Source: Chthoniobacterales bacterium
Lineage (GTDB): Bacteria; Verrucomicrobiota; Verrucomicrobiia; Chthoniobacterales; UBA10450
DNA length: 7,797 nucleotides
Direction: 5' to 3'
NCBI GenBank assembly: GCA_025980625.1
Contig: JAICXG010000132.1
Location: forward strand, 1-7,797
Shown here in pieces: positions 1 through 7,100 of this stretch. Position numbers and translations under genes: made by a program. How positions within the stretch are numbered: position 1 is the first letter of the stretch; every line of letters begins with the position of its first letter. The notes beneath the pieces are model-generated. The model was not told the origin of the DNA and made no database searches. It saw nothing but the letters and a program-made list of their open reading frames with translations.

Positions 1-540
1 CCAGTGACTCCAGTCCGTCCAATGTTCAAGCGGGATCAGCTTCATCAGGTCGCGTTCGATTTTTTCCGGGTTGTCGTTAGTCGTTAGGCCAAGTCGCTGC
101 GAAAGCCGCGCAACATGGGTGTCGACGACGATCCCCTCGTTGACCGCAAAAGCGTTCCCGAGCACCACATTTGCCGTCTTCCGCCCGACCCCGGGGAGCG
201 CGTTCAATTCCGCCATCGTTCGCGGGACCTTGCCGCGGTAATCGTTTTCGATCGCGGCGCTCGCCGCCCGAATGCTTTTGGCTTTATTCCGAAAGAAACC
301 GGTGGACTGAATCGCCTTCTCCAATTCCGCCGGTTTCGCCGCCGCGAAATCCGCCGCCGTGCGATAGCGCGCGAAAAGCGCCGGCGTCACGAGGTTGACG
401 CGCTTGTCGGTGCATTGCGCGGAGAGGATGGTGGCAACGAGGAGCTGGAGCGGGGTCTTGAAATCGAGCTCGCAATGCGCATCCGGATAAACCTTCGGGA
501 ACGCTGCGACCAGCCTGGCGGCGCGTTCAGCTTTGGTCAT
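1..540 (-). CDS. nth: Endonuclease III, 3' end cut by window edge
   Basis: DNA glycosylase/AP lyase of base-excision repair that removes oxidised pyrimidines and nicks the abasic site. The visible 180 residues begin MTKAERAARLVAAFPKVYPD and contain the family block LLVATILSAQCTD (33-45). The helix-hairpin-helix LPGVGRKTANVV (115-126) carries the Schiff-base lysine K121, equivalent to E. coli K120. VDTHV (139-143) holds the catalytic D140. The E. coli enzyme is about 211 residues, so what is missing beyond position 1 is the C-terminal part that would carry the four-cysteine [4Fe-4S] loop; whether that cluster is present cannot be judged here. The ATG at 540 lies inside the end of the upstream PGPGW gene (14-bp overlap), and no good Shine-Dalgarno is seen, so translational coupling is likely. 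Codons around residues 152-156 are built from a tandem TCGTTAG heptamer (74-87). The identification is very secure. Confidence 0.96.
   Translation of the reverse strand, partial: MTKAERAARLVAAFPKVYPDAHCELDFKTPLQLLVATILSAQCTDKRVNLVTPALFARYRTAADFAAAKPAELEKAIQSTGFFRNKAKSIRAASAAIENDYRGKVPRTMAELNALPGVGRKTANVVLGNAFAVNEGIVVDTHVARLSQRLGLTTNDNPEKIERDLMKLIPLEHWTDWSHW
74..87 (+). repeat. Tandem pair of heptamer TCGTTAG
   Basis: Two perfect head-to-tail copies of TCGTTAG (74-80, 81-87), followed by GC so that the second copy extends to TCGTTAGGC. They lie inside nth, where the two copies fall in different reading phases and encode part of LTTND (152-156). Further copies are at 544-550 (minus), 830-836, 1705-1711, 2607-2613 (minus), 3106-3112 and 4747-4753. 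Confidence 0.7.
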
Positions 541-826
541 TGCCTAACGACTGTGGCGGCGGCGTTTCTTGCCGGCGCCTCCAGCTCCGGCGGCGCGCAT
601 TTTCCCACATATAGCGGCCGTGCCTGATCAGTCGCCGCGCCCAGGCGAATTCGGTGGCAAGGATCGCGAGGCCGAGTGGGATGACGACCACTGCCGGTCC
701 CGGGAGAACAACGAGGGCGAAACCGAACAAGAGAATAGTCGTTCCAATCACCGCGACGATCAGCTTTCGCACCCGCGGCCGGTTCTCCAGACCGAGCCGC
801 CGCACCCATCGGCGATACCAGTTCAC
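527..826 (-). CDS. PGPGW-family small transmembrane protein
   Basis: Small integral membrane protein of 99 residues that I assign to the PGPGW family (function unknown). A basic N-terminus (RRWVRRLGLENRPRVRK, 5-21) is followed by hydrophobic segments at about 22-41 and 46-62, separated by a LPGPA turn (41-45). The family-like tail GLAILATEFAWARR then runs into a strongly basic, Arg-rich cytoplasmic-type C-terminus. The two helices and central Pro-Gly-Pro suggest a re-entrant hairpin in the inner membrane, with both charged ends cytosolic by the positive-inside rule (inference). The start used is GTG at 826, 6 nt after the hflX stop; no Shine-Dalgarno is visible, and a second in-frame GTG at codon 8 is an alternative. 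The 3' end overlaps nth by 14 bp, so it is part of the miaA-hflX-nth operon. Its role with those partners is unknown. Confidence 0.85.
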   Translation of the reverse strand: MNWYRRWVRRLGLENRPRVRKLIVAVIGTTILLFGFALVVLPGPAVVVIPLGLAILATEFAWARRLIRHGRYMWENARRRSWRRRQETPPPQSLGNDQS

Positions 827-832
827 CGGTCG

Positions 833-2131
833 TTAGGCGGGTGAAGGGTTTTCGCCTGGCGCAGATTGAAGATACGGGGCGAGCTTTTGCTCGAGTTGCG
901 GGGGAATGTGCGCGACCAGTTCGGCGAATTCATCTTCATAGCGCAACTCAAGCACATGACCGGCGCGGTGCACCTCGGCGAGCAATGCGGACTCGCTTTG
1001 CGGCACTCGATAACGACAGCGCAGACGCCAGGAGCCGAGGGCATTTTGCAGGGCGGGGATCAAATCATCCAGACCCTCACCGGTGCGCGCCGAAATCGCG
1101 ACGCTGCCGGGAAATTTTTCACGGTAAACTTTGGCCAGCTCGCGATCAGGGAGCGCGTCGAGTTTGTTGAACACAATCAGGGTTTGTTTGCCGTAAGCGC
1201 CTATTTCTTTGATTACGGTGTCGACCGCTTCCATGTGCTCATCCAGGCGCGGATGACTCAGATCAACGATGTGGATCAGGATATCGGCTTCGACCACTTC
1301 TTCGAGCGTCGCCTTGAACGACTCGATCAGAGTGTGCGGCAGTTTGCGCAGGAAACCGACGGTATCGGTAAGAAGCACGCGCTGTTTGTTAGGCAAGGTC
1401 AGGTTGCGCGTCGTCGGATCGAGTGTCGCGAATAGTTTGTCGGCCGCGAGAACGCCCGCGCCGGTGAGCAAATTGAGGAGCGTCGACTTGCCCGCATTGG
1501 TGTAACCCACGACCGCCGCCACCGGCCATTGATGGCGTTTCCGTCCCTGACGCTGGACGGCGCGATGCTTGCGCACTGCTTCGAGGTCGCGCTCGAGCCG
1601 GGCGATCCGTTCCTGCACCCGGCGGCGGTCGACTTCGAGCTGCGTTTCCCCCGGGCCGCGTGTGCCGATGCCGCCGGTCTGGCGCGAGAGATGGGTCCAC
1701 ATTCTCGTTAGGCGGGGGAGGAGATATTGCAACTGCGCCAGCTCGATTTGGAGGCGGCCTTCGCGACTGCGCGCGCGCTGCGCGAAAATATCAAGGATGA
1801 GCTGGGTCCGATCGAGCACCTTGCGCGAAAGGAGATTCTCCAGGTTGCGCCCCTGCGCCGGGGAAAGCTCGTTGTCGAAAATGACCGATGTGACGCGTTG
1901 GTTTTGGAATGATTCCTTAATCTGCTCCGCCTTGCCTTTGCCGATGTAGAACGGCGCGGTCGGCTTCGGCAGTTTTTGCGTGACGGTATCGACCACTTCG
2001 GCCCCGGCTGAGCTGGCCAGTTCCCGCAATTCTTCCAGCGAATCGCGCAGGTCCCATTTCGAGATGCCTTCTTTTTCGAGGCCGATCAGGAGCGCGCGCT
2101 CCTGTTTCCGCTGCGGCTGGGTTTCAATCAT
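833..2131 (-). CDS. hflX: GTPase HflX, ribosome-splitting factor
   Basis: Ribosome-associated GTPase of the Obg-HflX superfamily. Characterised HflX proteins bind the 50S subunit or 70S ribosome and dissociate stalled ribosomes under heat or antibiotic stress. The 432 residues have the standard layout. The N-terminal HflX domain (about 10-190) contains FYIGKGKAEQI (61-71) and the signature GGIGTRGPGE (153-162), followed by a coiled linker helix (163-195). The G domain has G1 GYTNAGKS (209-216), G2 TLDPTTR (236-242), G3 DTVG (256-259), G4 NKLD (322-325) and G5 SAR (347-349). A short C-terminal domain (about 370-420) completes it. All nucleotide-binding motifs are intact. The ATG overlaps the miaA stop as ATGA and no Shine-Dalgarno is seen, which suggests coupled translation. 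A miaA-hflX association is also found in enterobacteria (there with hfq between). The stop codon lies inside a TCGTTAGGC copy. Confidence 0.97.
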   Translation of the reverse strand: MIETQPQRKQERALLIGLEKEGISKWDLRDSLEELRELASSAGAEVVDTVTQKLPKPTAPFYIGKGKAEQIKESFQNQRVTSVIFDNELSPAQGRNLENLLSRKVLDRTQLILDIFAQRARSREGRLQIELAQLQYLLPRLTRMWTHLSRQTGGIGTRGPGETQLEVDRRRVQERIARLERDLEAVRKHRAVQRQGRKRHQWPVAAVVGYTNAGKSTLLNLLTGAGVLAADKLFATLDPTTRNLTLPNKQRVLLTDTVGFLRKLPHTLIESFKATLEEVVEADILIHIVDLSHPRLDEHMEAVDTVIKEIGAYGKQTLIVFNKLDALPDRELAKVYREKFPGSVAISARTGEGLDDLIPALQNALGSWRLRCRYRVPQSESALLAEVHRAGHVLELRYEDEFAELVAHIPPQLEQKLAPYLQSAPGENPSPA

Positions 2132-3036
2132 TCAAGGGAAGGCAAAAGGGCAACCTTTTGCAGGATCGAATCGACGGTTCCGGAGTGATCCTTCAACAGA
2201 GATAGATTCAGTGGTTCAAAATTACTTTGCTGCCGAAACCAGGTCAACTGTCTTTTGGCGTAACGACGGCTCAGCTGCTGAATCGCGGCGATGCATTCAG
2301 TCTCGCTTATTTTTCGCTCCCAAAGCTGTTGGATTTGCGCAAACCCCAGCGTCTTTGCGGCCGTCGCACTCACTTCGTGAATCGCCGCAACCTCCTCGAG
2401 CACGCCGTCGCGAAACATCTGCTCCACTCGGCGATCGATCCGCTCGTAAAGTTCCCGCCGCTCGCGGAAAACAAAGACGCCGGCCATCTCCTTTGGATCT
2501 GATTTCCATTGTGACCGCTGCTCGGAAGCAGGCCGCTTGCTCAGGACAAAAATTTCCAGCGCCCTCACCAGGCGACGTTTATTTTTCCGGTCGATTTTCT
2601 CCGCGCCTAACGAATCGACCGCGAGCAGACGCGAGTTCAACTGATCGAGCGAAAGAGCATTCAACTCGGCGCGCAGTTTCGGATCGACCGGCGGCAATGG
2701 CGCAAGGCCGTGGGTCAGCGCCTTGATGTAAAGTCCGCTTCCGCCCACGACCAGGGCCAGCTTGCCGCGGGCATGGATCTCCGCGATCGCGTTCAGCGCC
2801 AGCTGGCGAAATTTTTCCGCGCTCATCGCATCGCTCGGCGGCACGGCCGCGATGAGATGATGCGGCACCTTGCGGAGCGTCGCCGCATCAGGTTGCGCCG
2901 TCAGGAGCGGCAGCCCGCGGTAAATCTGGAATGCATCCGCGCTCACGATCTCGCCTCCGCATCGCGCCGCAATCTCGGCCGCAAGTTGCGACTTCCCGAT
3001 TGCCGTCGGGCCGACGATGAAAAAAACGCGCTTCAC
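2128..3036 (-). CDS. miaA: tRNA dimethylallyltransferase MiaA
   Basis: Transfers the dimethylallyl group from DMAPP to N6 of A37 in tRNAs that read codons starting with U (i6A formation); cytosolic. The 302-residue length is normal. Motifs: P-loop GPTAIGKS (9-16), SADAFQIYRG (32-41) with the catalytic-type D34, GGSGLYIKAL (98-107), the NKRRLVRALEI block (152-162), GFAQI (231-235), and the C-terminal YAKRQLTWFR (259-268). The start is GTG at 3036. The P-loop only eight residues downstream fixes this start closely, although it lacks a Shine-Dalgarno; the sequence before it is a T-rich tract then CCTGAA. The start lies 6 nt beyond the T-tail of a strong terminator, so how miaA is transcribed is unclear. 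The 3' end overlaps hflX by 4 bp (ATGA), making miaA the first gene of the miaA-hflX-PGPGW-nth operon. Confidence 0.97.
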   Translation of the reverse strand: MKRVFFIVGPTAIGKSQLAAEIAARCGGEIVSADAFQIYRGLPLLTAQPDAATLRKVPHHLIAAVPPSDAMSAEKFRQLALNAIAEIHARGKLALVVGGSGLYIKALTHGLAPLPPVDPKLRAELNALSLDQLNSRLLAVDSLGAEKIDRKNKRRLVRALEIFVLSKRPASEQRSQWKSDPKEMAGVFVFRERRELYERIDRRVEQMFRDGVLEEVAAIHEVSATAAKTLGFAQIQQLWERKISETECIAAIQQLSRRYAKRQLTWFRQQSNFEPLNLSLLKDHSGTVDSILQKVALLPSLE

Positions 3037-3042
3037 TTCAGG

Positions 3043-3095
3043 AAAAACAAAAACCGGGAGACCGGCGACGCGCGGCCGCCTGATCTCCCGGTTTT
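3043..3095 (-). terminator. Rho-independent terminator between RRM gene and miaA
   Basis: A perfect 12-bp inverted repeat, AAAACCGGGAGA (3050-3061) and TCTCCCGGTTTT (3084-3095), surrounds a 22-nt loop that can itself form a small GGCG/CGCC stem. Read on the minus strand, the stem runs straight into TTTTTGTTTTT (3053-3043), a classic U-tail. It begins 13 nt after the TAA stop of the RRM gene, so it should end that transcript. The tail stops 6 nt before the miaA GTG, so it could also act as an attenuator for miaA. On the plus strand the tail is only TTTT, and no plus-strand gene ends here. Confidence 0.88.
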
Positions 3096-3108
3096 GAAGA
3101 CTTTGTCG

Positions 3109-3636
3109 TTAGTCTCGAGTGTGACTGTCGCTCTTCGCGCCGCTTACGACGAGCTTGCGCCCGAGGAACTCCTTATCGTGCAACTCCGCAACCGCGCGCC
3201 TGGCTTCTTCGACCGACTGCATTTGGACGAAAGCGAAGCCTTTCGAGCGTTCGTTATGTTTGTAGGTGACGATCTCAGCGTTCTGCACCTGGCCGACGCC
3301 ATTGAAGAGCTCGAAGAGGTCGCTCTCAGTGGCATTAAAGGACAAATTGCCGACGTAAAGACGCGGCGTGGTTACTTCGACCGATTCGGGTTTGTGCGCG
3401 GGGCGCACGGGACGGGCCGCACCATTGCGACCTTTGAACGAAGAGCCGTTGTTGCGCGTCGGCGCAGCCGGCTTCGTGGAACTACCGGCGCCTCCGAAGA
3501 AGCCCGTGATTTTCTGCCATAAGCTCTTTTTTGCGGGAGCCTTCGATGCCGCGCGATCGCCGCGCGAGTCGAACCGCCGTCGGGATCCGCCGCGACGCTG
3601 GCGTCGCGCGCTTCTCCCGGGGGATTGAGATTTCAT
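3109..3636 (-). CDS. RRM-domain RNA-binding protein with basic N-terminal extension
   Basis: Single RNA-recognition-motif protein of 175 residues. The RRM occupies about 92-167, with RNP2 LYVGNL (93-98) and RNP1 KGFAFVQM (132-139). The aromatic residues expected to stack on RNA are present at Y94, F134 and F136, so single-stranded RNA binding is well supported. The last RNP1 position is Met where Phe/Tyr is usual. Typical bacterial RRM proteins are about 80-130 residues. This one has a roughly 90-residue low-complexity N-terminus: Arg/Gly/Ser-rich (8-28), then the short amphipathic motif KSLWQKITGFFGG (37-49), then a Pro/Asn/Gly/Arg-rich linker. The ATG at 3636 is chosen because GGAG lies at the right spacing (3643-3646). 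In-frame ATGs at 3648 and further upstream give an unlikely N-terminus with no ribosome site. The gene is monocistronic, ended by the terminator at 3043-3095. In cyanobacteria, related proteins are cold-induced; that role here is only an inference. Confidence 0.9.
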   Translation of the reverse strand: MKSQSPGRSARRQRRGGSRRRFDSRGDRAASKAPAKKSLWQKITGFFGGAGSSTKPAAPTRNNGSSFKGRNGAARPVRPAHKPESVEVTTPRLYVGNLSFNATESDLFELFNGVGQVQNAEIVTYKHNERSKGFAFVQMQSVEEARRAVAELHDKEFLGRKLVVSGAKSDSHTRD

Positions 3637-3642
3637 AGTGAT

Positions 3643-3646
3643 CTCC
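3643..3646 (-). promoter_or_regulatory. Shine-Dalgarno of the RRM gene
   Basis: On the minus strand the sequence reads GGAG-ATCACT-ATG, a consensus ribosome-binding site with 6-nt spacing. It decides between the ATG at 3636 and the in-frame ATG at 3648, because the GGAG overlaps the latter. It is the only textbook Shine-Dalgarno I see in front of any gene in this window. Confidence 0.75.
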
Positions 3647-3677
3647 ATTGCTAAACAAGTTGTCTTGCGGGCGGAGC

Positions 3678-3691
3678 GCATCGCGGGATGC
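3678..3691 (-). promoter_or_regulatory. Small hairpin in the leader of the RRM gene
   Basis: A perfect 5-bp stem (GCATC/GATGC) with a 4-nt loop lies 42-55 nt upstream of the RRM gene start. It would be in the 5' untranslated region if transcription starts at the promoter proposed near 3924-3951. It could be a regulatory leader element or chance; there is no comparative support here. Confidence 0.25.
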
Positions 3692-3923
3692 ACAGTCCAC
3701 GGCGCGCGAACCCCAAAGGGTGCAATCAAGCAGCTCGAAAGCAGTCGGCGCGACCGGAGGGAACTCCGCCTCATCTGGCCGGGAAACTGGCAAAAGCCTG
3801 TCCGTGTGCGATCTCCCTGCCGGCCGACTGTTTTGAGTGGACGAGTAGGCCGGAATCATTCTCGAAAAATCTGGACGATCGCGGGAAGCAGACATGCGCC
3901 TGGGCTCCCCGGCACCGGCGCAC

Positions 3924-3951
3924 ATTATTCACGAAGAGGACGTTATTGCAA
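3924..3951 (-). promoter_or_regulatory. Possible sigma-70 promoter for the RRM gene
   Basis: On the minus strand, TTGCAA (3951-3946, 4/6 match to the -35 box) and AATAAT (3929-3924, 5/6 match to the -10 box) are separated by 16 nt in an otherwise GC-rich stretch. Transcription would start near 3916-3918 and leave an untranslated leader of about 280 nt before the RRM gene. Long leaders are known for cold-regulated RNA-binding genes elsewhere, but this call rests on hexamer matches only. Confidence 0.3.
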
Positions 3952-3982
3952 GAGCGAAATGGCCTAGCGTTGCTCTCTGCCA

Positions 3983-4044
3983 GGAGTCCCCTCACCTGGC
4001 GCTACGCGTCCTCCTCTCCCCGAGGGAGAGGATCCAGATAAGTG
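3983..4044. repeat. Degenerate REP-like palindromic intergenic element
   Basis: The core is a perfect 9-bp hairpin, TCCTCTCCC (4012-4020), loop CGA, GGGAGAGGA (4024-4032). It is flanked by CCTGG (3995-3999) against CCAG (4034-4037), and by CAC (3993-3995) against GTG (4042-4044), as if the outer arms CCTCACCTGG and its complement had decayed on the right. An inner GCG-CTA-CGC mini-stem lies in the left half. The layout (CCCTCACC..., then CCTCTCCC...GGGAGAGG) resembles palindromic intergenic repeats that I remember from many bacterial genomes. There is no T-tail on either strand, so it is not an intrinsic terminator. Only one copy is in this window, so dispersal is inferred. Confidence 0.5.
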
Positions 4045-4135
4045 CGAATGTGCTTAACTAACTGACGGACGCGCGAGTACCCTCGGTCAGCCTGAGAGCG
4101 CCGGACTGCGAAATGTCTCGGGCGCGGCGCAGCCG

Positions 4136-7100
4136 TCAGGCAACTCGCCCGCAGCAATTCTTGTATTTCTTCCCACTGCCGCAAGGGCAGGGCTCGTTGC
4201 GACCGACTTTTGGCATCTCGCGCCGGACCGGTGTCAGCTCGAGTTTCACTTCCGCGCCATCACTCTCGACCGCTTCGCCGTTGCCGCCGACCGGCGCGCC
4301 GATTCGCTCCGGGCGTCGCCCGGGAGTCGGACCGTTCGCGGTCGGGGCGGTCCCGGCTTGTTCGCGGAGGAGAAACTGCGGAAGGGTCGAGAGGAAGGTC
4401 TCGAAAGCCTGCAAGTTCGATGTGCTGCGAAAGAGATTATGCAGGACCTCGTTTTTGATGCTCGCCATCAGCTCGACAAACATATCGTAGGCCTCGGTCT
4501 TGTACTCGATGAGGGGGTCTTTCTGCGCGTAGCCCCGGAGGTAAACGCCCTCGCGCAGTGCGTCCATCGCGTAAAGGTGCTCCTGCCACAGCCGATCGAT
4601 TGCGTTCAAGATGATATAGCGCTCGAGACTCTTGACCGCGTCCGGATCTTCATGACTCGATTTGCGCTCGTAAGCTTCCTTGATCCGGCCGACGAGGAAC
4701 TCCGCGTTTTCATCCACTGAACGGCTGTCGAACTCCGCTTTAGCCTTCGTTAGCCCAAGCGGAAAGGTCGTGTTCACCCAATGGAGCAGACCGGCGTAGT
4801 TTGGCTCCTCGCCCGGCGCGCCGCTGCCGAGATATTCCTTCATCTTGGCGGGCACGGCTTCATCGATCACCTCGTAGACGAGCTTGTGCGGGTCGTCGGT
4901 ATCGATGACATCGTTGCGGTAGGTGTAAACGACCTCGCGCTGGTTGTTCATCACGTCGTCGAAATCGAGGGTGCGTTTGCGGGCGAGATAATTGCGTTCC
5001 TCGACCCGTTTCTGTGCGGTCTCGACTGATTTGTTGAGCCAGCGATGCTCCAGCTCCTGGCCCTCCTCGAGGCCGAAACGCTCCATGATTTTGGTCATGC
5101 GATCGGCTGCGCCGAAGTTGCGCATCAAGTCGTCTTCAAAGCTAACGTAGAACCGCGTCGCTCCCGGATCGCCCTGGCGCGCGCAACGTCCGCGTAGCTG
5201 GCGATCAATCCGGCGCGATTCGTGGCGCTCGGTGCCAATGACATAAAGGCCGCCCTTTTCGGGAACGCCGGGACCGAGCTTAATGTCGGTACCGCGTCCG
5301 GCCATGTTTGTTGAGATCGTGACGGTGCCCGCCTGCCCCGCGCGACTAACAATCTCCGCTTCCTGGCGGTGGAATTTCGCGTTCAGGACATTGTGCGGAA
5401 TTTTCTCCCGCTTCAGCATTCGGCTGAGTAACTCCGACGCTTCCACACTTACCGTGCCGACGAGCACCGGCTGCTGCGAGGCGTGTCTGTCCCTGATCTC
5501 GTTGATGACGGCGTTGTATTTTTCGCGCCGGGTTTTGTAAATGCGGTCGTTGTGATCGAGTCGCGCGACCGGTCGATTCGTCGGCACGACCGCGACGTCG
5601 AGCTTGTAAATGTCGTGGAATTCATTCGCCTCGGTCTCGGCCGTCCCCGTCATTCCGGCGAGTTTGTGATAGAGGCGGAAATAATTCTGAATCGTGATCG
5701 TGGCGAGGGTCTGAGTTTCGCGATCGATCTGCACGCCTTCCTTCGCTTCGACTGCCTGGTGCAAGCCATCGCTCCAGCGCCGGCCGGGCATCTTGCGACC
5801 GGTGAATTCGTCGACGATCACGACCTTGTTGTCCTCGACAACGTAGGCCACGTCCTTTTCGAAGAGGCAGTAGGCGCGGAGCAGTTGCGAGATGTTATGA
5901 ATCTGCTCCGCCTGTTTGTCGCAATGCTGCTGGCGATCGGCTTTGAGCTTGTCCTTCTCTTCATCACTCAGCGTGCGATTCAGATCGATGTCGGTGAACT
6001 CGCTGATCAAATCGGGCAGCACGAATGAATCAGGATCGTCGGGATTGAGAAACTCGCGTCCCTTTTCCGAGAGATCGGCTTCGTGCGATTTCTCGTCCAT
6101 CGTGAAGAAGAGCTCTTCCTTCAGGGCAAACAGTTCTTCCTTGCGCGTGTCCTGATAGAACGACAGCTCGGCCTTGTCGATTGCCTTGCGTTTTTCCGGG
6201 TCCTCCATCATGCGGAGGAGCTGCTTGTTGCGCGGCTGCCCGAGCTTCACCTTAAACATGAGGCGACCACCTTCCTCGACCTCGCCGCGGTCGAATGCTT
6301 CCTTCGCTTCGCTCGCGAGCCGGTTGCAGAGCATGTTCTGCTTTTTCACCAGCTGATCGATCAGCGGCTTGAGCCGGTCGTATTGATGGGTCGAGACAGT
6401 GGCGGGGCCGCTGATAATGAGCGGGGTGCGCGCTTCATCGATCAGAATCGAGTCAACTTCATCAACGATCGCGTAGTGATACCCGCGTTGCACCTGTTGA
6501 TCGCGGGTCGTGGCCATGCCGTTGTCGCGCAGGTAATCGAAGCCGAACTCAGAGTTCGTCCCGTAAGTGATGTCCATGTAGTACTGCTCGCGCCGGACAT
6601 CGGGCGGCTGATCGTGCTGAATGCAGCCGACGGTAAGACCGAGAAAGTTGTAAAGCTCGCCCATCCATTCGGCATCGCGCCGCGCGAGGTAATCATTCAC
6701 CGTCACGAGGTGCGCGCCGCGATTGGCAAGCGCGTTCAAGTAAAGCGGCAAGGTCGCAACCAGGGTCTTGCCTTCGCCGGTTGCCATTTCGGCGATCTTG
6801 CCCCGGTGGAGAACGACTCCGCCGATGAGTTGCACGTCGAAGTGCACCATGTTCCACGTCATCGGCTGATCGCACACCTCGAACTGATGCTGGCGCTCGG
6901 TTAATCGACGCGCGGCATTCTTCACCAACGCAAATGCTTCCGGCAAAATTTCCTCCTGTCGACGGGCCAGCTCCTCCGGTTCTTCGATCGCCGACAGCTC
7001 TGTCTTCCAAGCATTCGTCTTGGCCCGCAGTTCGTCGTCGGAGAGTGACTTCAACTGCTCATCAAGCGCGTTGATCTGGCGGACCAGCGGCTGGAGACGC

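Larger units (their letters stand above)
3637..4135. other. Roughly 500-bp non-coding stretch between secA and the RRM gene
   Basis: No open frame here has a ribosome site or recognisable protein features. Frames running through it on either strand give low-complexity Arg/Ser/Pro-rich translations. It holds the candidate RRM promoter (3924-3951), a small leader hairpin (3678-3691) and a degenerate palindromic repeat (3983-4044). No intrinsic terminator with a T-tail is visible downstream of secA, so secA may end by Rho or read into this region. Confidence 0.6.

Noticed and set aside
866..1435. Plus-strand open frame of about 189 codons antisense to hflX
   Set aside because: Entirely antisense to intact HflX G-domain sequence; no start signal.
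1980..2726. Plus-strand open frame of about 248 codons across hflX and miaA
   Set aside because: Antisense to two secure genes; Ser/Arg/Pro-rich translation typical of a shadow frame.
2710..3522. Plus-strand open frame of about 270 codons across miaA, the terminator and the RRM gene
   Set aside because: It runs through a terminator and two genes on the other strand and shows no motif.
3637..3774. 46-residue N-terminal extension of the RRM protein from an upstream ATG
   Set aside because: The extension is Ser/Arg/Cys-rich and unlike the rest; the consensus GGAG directs initiation at 3636.
3482..3925. Minus-strand open frame of about 147 codons upstream of and overlapping the RRM gene
   Set aside because: It overlaps the start of the RRM gene in another frame, its GTG start sits on the promoter-like -10 region, and there is no ribosome site or recognisable domain.
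4062..4090. CTGAC ... GTCAG inverted repeat after secA as a terminator
   Set aside because: Only 5 bp with a 19-nt loop and no T-tract on either strand.
5483..6028. Plus-strand open frame of about 181 codons antisense to secA
   Set aside because: Shadow of secA; the hydrophobic look comes from complementing acidic/charged codons, with no ribosome site or motif.
6083..6904. Plus-strand open frame of about 273 codons antisense to secA
   Set aside because: It lies entirely inside the certain secA gene. Long antisense frames are common in GC-rich codon-biased genes, and the translation has no recognisable family.
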